Of a DNA stretch of 5,348 nucleotides, positions 1 to 5,348 are shown in pieces (the first letter of the stretch is position 1; each line of letters opens with the position of its first letter). Made by a program: the position numbers and the translations under genes. Below the pieces are notes generated by a model. The model searched no databases, was not told the DNA's origin, and worked only from the letters and a program-made list of their open reading frames with translations. The DNA is from Cyclobacteriaceae bacterium (lineage in GTDB: Bacteria > Bacteroidota > Bacteroidia > Cytophagales > Cyclobacteriaceae): the NCBI GenBank assembly GCA_025455225.1, contig JALOMY010000215.1, forward strand, positions 1 through 5,348. The letters are read 5' to 3'.

Positions 1-218
1 TGATACCTGATGCATTTTTGAATTACCTTACAACTAAAGCCATTAAAGACGATCAGTTCGTAGGTTCCATCCAGGTTGGCGCAGGCATATTTCTTATACC
101 GTTGTATTACTTCGCAATTACAATGGTATGTTATTGGATTACCCAAAATCCGTGGATCACGGTATTGTTTCTGTTGTCGCTGCCGCTCAGCGGACTTTAT
201 GCCTATCGCAAGAAGTGA
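1..218 (+). CDS. C-terminal fragment of a membrane protein, probably a lysophospholipid/glycerol acyltransferase
   Basis: The 5' end lies outside the window. Codons begin at position 3 and run open for 71 residues to a TGA at 216-218; no in-frame stop precedes, so the TTG at 18 should not be taken as the start. What is visible: a short charged stretch (KAIKDDQFVGSIQ), a first hydrophobic segment (about GIFLIPLYYFAITMVCYWI), a brief polar turn (TQNPW), a second hydrophobic segment ending in LSLPLSGLYAY, and a basic end (RKK). A K-D-x-Q-F-x-x-S-I/V motif before a hydrophobic pair and an LPLSG motif near the end recall the C-terminal tail of the roughly 400-residue Bacteroidota 1-acylglycerol-3-phosphate acyltransferase-like proteins, which act at the inner membrane in phospholipid synthesis. 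The catalytic HxxxxD region is not in the window, so the function is inferred from the tail only. The gene converges on the next one with 2 bases between stops. Confidence 0.55.
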   Translation, partial: IPDAFLNYLTTKAIKDDQFVGSIQVGAGIFLIPLYYFAITMVCYWITQNPWITVLFLLSLPLSGLYAYRKK

Positions 219-220
219 TA

Positions 221-1552
221 TTATACTTCCTGATCTACCATGGAAATTCCCAACTCATCAAGCTCTTTTAAGACCGGCTCATAAATCTCCTTCAAGGTTG
301 GGATGACCACCCCGCGGGCAGAAAGTTTTCCTTGCATTAATAATCGGGCTGCTATGCCCAAGGGTAAACCTACTGTTTTTGCCATGGCCGTTTGAACCGA
401 GTCTTCACCCGTTACGGCAAGAGACGATTGAATGGTTTTGCGCTGGCCATTAAGCTCATAAATAAACCGATGGATCATAACAATAAAATCCTTGTCGTGG
501 GGAGCCAGCGACCATTTTTTATTGAGAATATGCTCCAGGATGCGGGCAGGTGTTCCTTCGATCAATCCTACTTTCTCTTCAGTAAATAAACCCGACCATT
601 TCAGCCGTTTCATTTCCGCACTGCTGGCATCAAGCTTAAAATAGTTTTGTAATCGTTGCTCTACCGGTTGCTTCTCTGATCCTGGTAGGAACGAATCAAG
701 AAAACCGGCATGTGTAAGCATGTCCACCTGTTCCATTGAATACGTATCATCGCAACATCCCAGCTGCACCAGGATATTCCATGCGGAACAAAAGCCGGAG
801 AAACGCAAGGTGCCGCGCAACATGGTTTGAATTTCTGGTAATTGGTAAGTATCCCTGTATTTCAGGGAATCGCGGTTGGCATAGCCTTCAAATTTTCCAT
901 AACCGGGCACTTCAATTTCAGTATAGCGATTGAACAGTTGCTGGTACGGTATGTATTTGATTTTTCCATCCTGCAGAAAACGGGCTGTTCCCTGCCCGGC
1001 CATCACCACATTGCGGGGATTCCAGGTAAACTTATACCGCCATGGATTTTCGGGATCCGTATCAGGTGCAATCAATCCTCCCGTGAACGACTCGAAGGAT
1101 ACCAGCTTACCGCCCCGCGAATGAATCTCATCAATAATCTTTACGGCACTCATATGATCAATGCCGGGATCAAGGCCGCATTCGTTCAGGAATAACAAGT
1201 TCTTCGATAAAGCCTCTTTATGATAAGCGTTCATCTCATCGGAAACATAACTTGCTGTGAGCAGATGTTTATTGAATTGCAGGCACATTTTAGCCACCAC
1301 CGGATGGAAATGAGGAGGTAGTAAAGAAATTACCACATCTGCCTTTTGAATAATTGTTGCACAAGAAGTCTCATTACGGATGTCAAACTCAACGGCTTGA
1401 CCAAAACTGGAATTCCCGATTCTGGTTTGGGCAGCCTGAATTGAAAAGTCCCCTACAACAATACTCCATGAATGTTTCTCTGCACGATTCAATAAGTATG
1501 AAATAAGGGAGGAGGATGAACGGCCTGCACCTAATATTAAAATCTGGCTCAT
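221..1552 (-). CDS. Saccharopine dehydrogenase-like oxidoreductase (saccharopine dehydrogenase C-terminal family)
   Basis: A complete gene of 443 residues, close to the usual length of single-function saccharopine dehydrogenases (about 440-450). Family reaction: saccharopine + NAD(P)+ + water gives glutamate and alpha-aminoadipate semialdehyde, in the cytoplasm. Visible motifs: an N-terminal Rossmann fold with GAGRSSSS (residues 8-15); Asp35 after the second strand, which suggests NAD rather than NADP; VVISLLPP (about 73-80); the hallmark GLDPGIDHM (126-134); WNPRNV (177-182), typical of the substrate domain; DKDFIVMIH (353-361); and a C-terminal helical end starting TAMAKTVGLPLGIAARL. The start at 1552 is chosen because MSQILILGAG puts the Rossmann strand right at the N-terminus, as in relatives. 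An in-frame ATG at 1582 would add ten unconserved residues. No lysine-ketoglutarate reductase partner is visible, so the substrate is inferred from family. The gene is divergent from cdd and convergent with the left-hand gene. Confidence 0.9.
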   Translation of the reverse strand: MSQILILGAGRSSSSLISYLLNRAEKHSWSIVVGDFSIQAAQTRIGNSSFGQAVEFDIRNETSCATIIQKADVVISLLPPHFHPVVAKMCLQFNKHLLTASYVSDEMNAYHKEALSKNLLFLNECGLDPGIDHMSAVKIIDEIHSRGGKLVSFESFTGGLIAPDTDPENPWRYKFTWNPRNVVMAGQGTARFLQDGKIKYIPYQQLFNRYTEIEVPGYGKFEGYANRDSLKYRDTYQLPEIQTMLRGTLRFSGFCSAWNILVQLGCCDDTYSMEQVDMLTHAGFLDSFLPGSEKQPVEQRLQNYFKLDASSAEMKRLKWSGLFTEEKVGLIEGTPARILEHILNKKWSLAPHDKDFIVMIHRFIYELNGQRKTIQSSLAVTGEDSVQTAMAKTVGLPLGIAARLLMQGKLSARGVVIPTLKEIYEPVLKELDELGISMVDQEV

Positions 1553-1621
1553 AGAAGGCAAAGTAATGCAAATGGCAGGCAAGTAGAATTAATACATGAT
1601 TTTTTTTAACTTACTTTCACT
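1553..1621. promoter_or_regulatory. Divergent intergenic region expected to hold two promoters
   Basis: This 69-base AT-rich spacer separates the starts of the saccharopine dehydrogenase-like gene (leftward) and cdd (rightward), so both promoters should lie here or overlap the gene ends. It includes a run of T residues at 1600-1607. I could not find a convincing Bacteroidota-type promoter (TTTG, then TAnnTTTG) on either strand, nor a Shine-Dalgarno sequence before either start. The assignment rests on gene orientation alone. Confidence 0.35.
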
Positions 1622-2116
1622 ATGGCATCCGTGAAAAATGAAATTGAATTATTCAAGCAGTTTGACGACCTCGACCAGGAGTCAAAGTATCTTGCTCATA
1701 AAGCCAAAGATGCAGCCGGTCATGCATATGCCCCCTATTCAAAGTTTGCCGTTGGTGCTGCTTTGATTCTGGATGATGGCACCGTAGTGACGGGTTCGAA
1801 TTATGAAAATGCAGCTTACCCATCGGGCATGTGTGCCGAACGGGTAGCCTTGTATGCCGCCTCCGCGCAACATCCCGGAAGACGGATTATGAAATTGGTG
1901 GTGGTTGCCAAACGTAAGGGCGGCAAAGAGTTGGTACCGGCAACCTCTTGCGGACCTTGCCGGCAGGTCATGCTGGAATTTGAAAGCAATCAGAGTAAAC
2001 CGTTTGAAGTAGTCATGCAGGGTGATAACCATATTTGGATCAAAGCTCCGTCTGCGGCTTCCTTACTTCCGTTTGCATTCACCCGTGATCACCTGGACAC
2101 GCATCATAAACCATAA
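1622..2116 (+). CDS. cdd: Cytidine deaminase
   Basis: A complete gene of 164 residues. It hydrolytically deaminates cytidine and deoxycytidine to uridine and deoxyuridine in pyrimidine salvage, in the cytoplasm. The zinc site is intact: CAE at residues 71-73 (Cys71 ligand, Glu73 proton shuttle) and PCxxC-type SCGPC at 109-113 (Cys110 and Cys113 ligands). This three-cysteine pattern is that of the small homotetrameric class. The substrate-binding elements are also present: YAPYSKFAVGAAL (36-48), where relatives bind the nucleoside, and GSNYENAAYPSGMCAE (58-73), in which Asn60 and Glu62 match the ribose-binding residues. LLPFAF (148-153) is the usual C-terminal motif. The protein is somewhat longer than the 130-residue minimum, because of about 22 N-terminal residues and a short charged tail. 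The start ATG has no Shine-Dalgarno sequence, as is common in Bacteroidota. It is followed by a 238-base spacer, so it is probably transcribed alone. Confidence 0.96.
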   Translation: MASVKNEIELFKQFDDLDQESKYLAHKAKDAAGHAYAPYSKFAVGAALILDDGTVVTGSNYENAAYPSGMCAERVALYAASAQHPGRRIMKLVVVAKRKGGKELVPATSCGPCRQVMLEFESNQSKPFEVVMQGDNHIWIKAPSAASLLPFAFTRDHLDTHHKP

Positions 2117-2169
2117 ACCAACCGGTTAACCAGTTTGATCCGATTCATACCCCTCTATAAAGCGTGATC

Positions 2170-2179
2170 CGGTATACCG
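2170..2179. repeat. Perfect 10-base palindrome, possible operator half or chance
   Basis: CGGTATACCG reads the same on both strands and sits 54 bases after the cdd stop and about 175 bases before the transporter start. The right half (ATACC) can also pair with GGTAT at 2193-2197, giving an alternative weak stem with a loop of about 14 bases. Such short palindromes occur by chance, and no regulator is recognised nearby. Confidence 0.2.
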
Positions 2180-2305
2180 ACTAACTTAAATTGGTATGAT
2201 TTATAAAAATTAACTGATTCCCGGTTAAATTGCATATACAAATCCTCTCTTCACTTTTTTAGTTAGTCATTTTTATAACTGCCTGCGGACTGATTCATCC
2301 GGCTC

Positions 2306-2334
2306 TTTGAATTGTTCTACATGGTTTACAATTT
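2306..2334 (+). promoter_or_regulatory. Weak Bacteroidota-type promoter candidate for the ABC transporter gene
   Basis: TTTG at 2306-2309 is followed after 17 bases by TACAATTT at 2327-2334. The Bacteroidota primary sigma factor is known to prefer TTTG and TAnnTTTG with a spacing of around 19 bases. The -33 box matches and the TA of the -7 box matches, but the last four bases match only in part. If correct, transcription would start some 10-20 bases before the ATG at 2355. No Shine-Dalgarno sequence is present. Confidence 0.22.
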
Positions 2335-2354
2335 TTTAATATCCAGTCGTACCG

Positions 2355-5348
2355 ATGAGTGAGGAAATACTTAAAGCACTTACCCAGCTTTTTGCAATCG
2401 TAACCCGACAAGACGGAGGTGTCTCTGAAAAGGAGCGGGAGTATGTAATCAATTTTTTTAAAACTGAGCTTGATCAGGATTCAATACTGCAATACATCCG
2501 GCAGTACGATGAACAATCCGGCTACGGAAAGGAAACTACCGATGCCGTAAAAATCACTTCGGTAAAAGAATCAATCCGTATTCTGGGCATCTGTAAAAAG
2601 ATCAACAAGACGCTCACACAAAAACAAAAAGTGGTTGTACTTGTCAAGTTGATCGAACTGGTTTCAGCCGAAAAGAACTTCTCCCCTCACCGGATGGAAA
2701 TCATTTATACGGTCTCCACCATTTTCAATATCTATCACGAGGAATACCGGTTGATCGAGTCGTTTGTGCTGGCGGATTCCGTTAGTTCACTTTCTTTTCC
2801 GGAAATCCTGATTGCGGATAATAGTCCTTCCCGTGGTGAAGGCCTGGCTTGCAAACACATACGGCTTCAGTTGGAGGGCTTCCTGGCTTTCCTTCAATTG
2901 AAGGGGGTTGATATGTACTTTGTAAAATACCTGGGAAGTGAACTTACACTGCTCAATGGCTTTACCATGAAAACCGGTCATGTCTACCTGTTTCCACATG
3001 GCAGCACCATAAAAACACAATCGGGCGATGCCATCTACTACAGCGACCTGGTTGCTGATTTCAATGAAGAGATTAAAACCACCAAGTTGTCTTTCAACGC
3101 CCGGATTGACGAGCATCACTTTTCAAATGGCATTATTGGCTTACATGATGTAGTAATTTCTGAAGGGCCCGGTAAACTGATCGGTATTATGGGTGCCAGC
3201 GGGGCCGGCAAAACAACCTTACTAAATGTATTGGCCGGGCTTATCCAACCTACACGGGGCAAGGTTCAGATTAATGATTTTGATCTGTACAGTCAGAAAG
3301 AAAAATTGCAGGGTGTTATCGGCTACGTCTCCCAGGATGACCTGCTTATTGAGGAACTTACCGTATTTCAGAATCTCCATTACAATGCCCGTTTATGTTT
3401 TGCGCATTTAAACCCTGACCAGCTTCATAAACGCGTTAACCAGGTACTCGAAAACCTGGGGCTTGACCAGCGAAAAGATGTGCGGGTTGGAAATCCGTTG
3501 AATCAAACCTTAAGCGGAGGCCAGCGCAAACGGCTTAACATAGCCCTTGAATTAATTCGCGAGCCTGCGATCCTGTTCCTGGATGAACCAACCTCCGGAT
3601 TGTCTTCACGTGATTCAGAAAATGTGATCGACCTGCTGAAAGAACTTTCACTGAAAGGCAAACTCGTTTTTGTAGTCATTCATCAGCCCTCATCCGACAT
3701 TTATAAGATGTTCGATAAGATGCTGATCCTGGATACGGGAGGATACCCGGTTTATTACGGAAACCCCGTTGAGGCTATTACCTATTTTAAAAAGTCAACG
3801 TTGCAAGTTGACAGTCAACGTGGCCAATGTGAAGTGTGCGGAAACATTAACCCGGAGCAAATCTTCAACATCATGGAAGCCAATGTTGTGGATGAATACG
3901 GGCAACCTACCACTAAACGAAAGATCAATCCAATTCAATGGCACCAATGGTATAAGGAGCGATTCAAGATCACGAAAGTAGAGGATGTTCGGGAACAACC
4001 TCCTCAGTCACTTAATGTTCCCGGCAAACTGAAACAAGCCTACATTTTTGCTTCGCGCGATATCCGGGCCAAACTCAGCAACCGCCAATACATGCTGATT
4101 AACCTGATTGAAGCGCCCCTTCTGTCGTTTATACTTGCCTTTGTTATCCGGTATAACAGTGCACCCGGTGGTAAAGAATACATCTTTCGTTTCAACGATA
4201 ACTACCCGGCTTTCATTCTGATCAGCATTATCATTTCCATATTTCTGGGATTGATGATCAGCGCAGAAGAAATTATTCATGACCGAAAGATTTTAAAGCG
4301 CGAATCCATTCTGAATCTGAGCTGGAACAGTTACCTGATGTCCAAGCTCTCCTTGTTGTTTACTTTGTCTGCCATACAAAGTTTATTATTCGTAGTGGTA
4401 AGTCACCTGATCCTTGAAATTGAATGGAGCATGCTGTTGCCGTTCTGGTTTACCCTGTTCACAGTTTCTTGTATGTCGTGTGTGCTTGGTTTAAACATTT
4501 CATCTGCTTTTAATTCAGCCATTACGGTTTACATAGTAATTCCTTTACTGTTAATCCCTCAAATGATTCTGAGCGGCATCATCTTTAAATACGATAAGAT
4601 GAACAGTCTGATCGGAAACAGAAGCCGGGTACCCCTGCTGGCTGACCTGATGGCTTCGCGTTGGGCATACGAAGCTTTTGCCGTGTATCAATTTAAAAAC
4701 AACGCTTACGAAAAGCCGTACTACGAACTGGAAAAACTGGAATCGCAATTCAACTACCGGGCAACCTACCTGGCCGATGAACTGGAAGAAAAACGTCAAT
4801 TCATCAGTGAGAATATAAATGAACCCTCGTCATCCATACGGAATCAGGTTAAATCCGATCTTGAACTTATTCGCCAGGCAATCAAAGACGATTATTTTAC
4901 AAAGGGATTGGATAAACTGAATCCGGGGCAGGCATGGATTCCTGAACAATACTCACCATCCTTTGATAAAGCACTTGAATCGTACTTACGGGATTATAAA
5001 AGTTTCTACCAGGTTGCATATGGTCAATCGGTATCCAAACGGGAGGCATTAATGCATAAGCTCGAAAATGAATCGGGTAATCGAAATCAGTTAACATCCT
5101 ATAAAAACCGGTATTCCAACGAGAGCCTTGCCGACTTGTTAAAGAACACCACGACAAAAAACAGGATTATCGAATTAAACGGAAAACTGATTCAGAAGAT
5201 CGATCCGGTTTACCTGGATCCTTCTCCCTCAGGACTTCTGGATTACCGTGCCCACTTCTTCGCACCGGTGAAGAAATTTCTTGGCCAGGTTTGGGATACA
5301 TACTGGTTTGATTTAATGGTGATCTGGATGATGGCCCTGATATTCTAT
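2355..5348 (+). CDS. TerB-like / ABCG-type ABC half-transporter (ATPase-permease fusion), 3' truncated by window edge
   Basis: One frame stays open for 998 codons from ATG 2355 to the window edge; the C-terminus is missing. Order of parts: residues 1-145, an alpha-helical TerB-like region with two acidic motifs (D20GGVSEKERE29; E106 to E115); about 165-240, a beta-rich region with possible FHA resemblance; about 243-470, an ABC ATPase of the ABCG type, with Walker A GASGAGKTT (280-288), Q-loop Gln327, signature LSGGQRKR (386-393), Walker B ILFLDEP (406-412) and H-loop His443; a linker with CEVC (492-495); then an ABC-2 permease with hydrophobic segments near 580-600, 617-637, 661-688, 691-713 and 722-745, a loop of about 235 residues, and a sixth segment starting near 984. 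All ATPase motifs are intact, so it should hydrolyse ATP at the inner membrane, probably as a homodimer like other ABCG half-transporters. The substrate cannot be read from sequence; export is inferred from the ABCG type. Confidence 0.9.
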   Translation, partial: MSEEILKALTQLFAIVTRQDGGVSEKEREYVINFFKTELDQDSILQYIRQYDEQSGYGKETTDAVKITSVKESIRILGICKKINKTLTQKQKVVVLVKLIELVSAEKNFSPHRMEIIYTVSTIFNIYHEEYRLIESFVLADSVSSLSFPEILIADNSPSRGEGLACKHIRLQLEGFLAFLQLKGVDMYFVKYLGSELTLLNGFTMKTGHVYLFPHGSTIKTQSGDAIYYSDLVADFNEEIKTTKLSFNARIDEHHFSNGIIGLHDVVISEGPGKLIGIMGASGAGKTTLLNVLAGLIQPTRGKVQINDFDLYSQKEKLQGVIGYVSQDDLLIEELTVFQNLHYNARLCFAHLNPDQLHKRVNQVLENLGLDQRKDVRVGNPLNQTLSGGQRKRLNIALELIREPAILFLDEPTSGLSSRDSENVIDLLKELSLKGKLVFVVIHQPSSDIYKMFDKMLILDTGGYPVYYGNPVEAITYFKKSTLQVDSQRGQCEVCGNINPEQIFNIMEANVVDEYGQPTTKRKINPIQWHQWYKERFKITKVEDVREQPPQSLNVPGKLKQAYIFASRDIRAKLSNRQYMLINLIEAPLLSFILAFVIRYNSAPGGKEYIFRFNDNYPAFILISIIISIFLGLMISAEEIIHDRKILKRESILNLSWNSYLMSKLSLLFTLSAIQSLLFVVVSHLILEIEWSMLLPFWFTLFTVSCMSCVLGLNISSAFNSAITVYIVIPLLLIPQMILSGIIFKYDKMNSLIGNRSRVPLLADLMASRWAYEAFAVYQFKNNAYEKPYYELEKLESQFNYRATYLADELEEKRQFISENINEPSSSIRNQVKSDLELIRQAIKDDYFTKGLDKLNPGQAWIPEQYSPSFDKALESYLRDYKSFYQVAYGQSVSKREALMHKLENESGNRNQLTSYKNRYSNESLADLLKNTTTKNRIIELNGKLIQKIDPVYLDPSPSGLLDYRAHFFAPVKKFLGQVWDTYWFDLMVIWMMALIFY
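3793..3821. repeat. Cluster of direct and inverted 6-9 base repeats inside the transporter gene
   Basis: AGTCAACGT occurs twice, at 3793-3801 and 3813-3821, 20 bases apart. Between them GTTGAC (3807-3812) is the reverse complement of GTCAAC, which occurs on both sides (3794-3799 and 3814-3819). The arrangement is GTCAAC, 7 bases, GTTGAC, 1 base, GTCAAC, so two alternative hairpins can form. The reading frame passes through and encodes the linker KSTLQVDSQRG between the ATPase and the Cys pair. Confidence 0.6.

Larger units (their letters stand above)
2117..2354. other. AT-rich intergenic spacer with small repeats between cdd and the ABC transporter gene
   Basis: No gene is seen here. Contents: AACCGGTT at 2120-2127; a direct repeat of TGATCCG at 2136-2142 and 2165-2171; a perfect 10-base palindrome CGGTATACCG at 2170-2179; TTAAATTG repeated at 2186-2193 and 2225-2232; and a short inverted repeat TTAAC/GTTAA at 2210-2214 and 2224-2228. 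None is followed by a clean T-run in the way a Rho-independent terminator would be, so how cdd transcription ends is not clear. Confidence 0.5.

Noticed and set aside
842..1195. A 117-codon open frame on the + strand
   Set aside because: It lies wholly antisense to the saccharopine dehydrogenase-like gene, whose product has clear family motifs. The + strand translation has no recognisable domain.
1559..1566. TTACTTTG on the - strand as a -7 promoter box
   Set aside because: It has one mismatch to TAnnTTTG, but no TTTG lies at the right distance upstream and the transcript would be practically leaderless.
1553..1582. An upstream start at 1582 for the saccharopine dehydrogenase-like gene
   Set aside because: It would add MPAICITLPS ahead of the Rossmann strand; relatives usually begin directly at the strand, as MSQILILGAG does. 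It would also shorten the divergent promoter region to 39 bases.
1739..2032. A 97-codon open frame on the - strand
   Set aside because: It is antisense to cdd, which has an intact zinc site; the reverse translation shows no family features.
2210..2228. The TTAAC/GTTAA inverted repeat as the cdd terminator
   Set aside because: The stem is only 5 base pairs, AT-rich, with a 9-base loop and no following T-run.
2117..2354. A small RNA gene, tRNA or riboswitch in the spacer
   Set aside because: No cloverleaf, no conserved riboswitch core and no strong GC stem could be seen.
2787..3119. A 110-codon open frame on the - strand, and similar reverse frames at 4008-4280, 4551-4799 and 4897-5157
   Set aside because: All lie opposite the uninterrupted 998-codon transporter frame and look like chance antisense openings.
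3226..3411. A 61-codon + strand frame starting with MYWPGL
   Set aside because: It is an out-of-frame reading of the ATPase domain between Walker A and the signature motif.

Overview
The window looks like chromosomal DNA of a Bacteroidota bacterium, probably of the Cytophagales or a related group. The reasons are the protein families, the moderate base composition, start codons without clear Shine-Dalgarno sequences, and above all the very long ABCG-type transporter with an N-terminal TerB-like region. The assignment to a phylum is an inference from family resemblance; no search was run.

Layout, left to right. (1) Positions 1-218, + strand: the last 71 codons of a membrane-associated protein that starts outside the window, most like the C-terminal tail of a lysophospholipid/glycerol acyltransferase. 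(2) Positions 221-1552, - strand: a complete saccharopine dehydrogenase-like oxidoreductase, convergent with the first gene and only 2 bases away. (3) Positions 1553-1621: a short divergent intergenic region. (4) Positions 1622-2116, + strand: a complete cytidine deaminase (cdd). (5) Positions 2117-2354: a 238-base AT-rich spacer with small repeats, a 10-base palindrome and a weak promoter-like sequence. (6) Positions 2355-5348, + strand: one uninterrupted reading frame of 998 codons that runs off the right edge. It encodes a TerB-like region, a beta-rich (possibly FHA-like) region, an ABCG-type ATPase domain and an ABC-2 permease with a very large loop between its fifth and sixth membrane segments. 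It fills more than half of the window and is easy to miss because it has no stop codon here.

The genes do not form an obvious pathway. The first three are housekeeping or metabolic functions: phospholipid synthesis, lysine/alpha-aminoadipate metabolism and pyrimidine salvage. The most unusual gene is the giant TerB-ABCG transporter, where a probable sensing or protein-interaction module is joined to an export-type ABC half-transporter. No mobile element, CRISPR array, tRNA or rRNA was seen.
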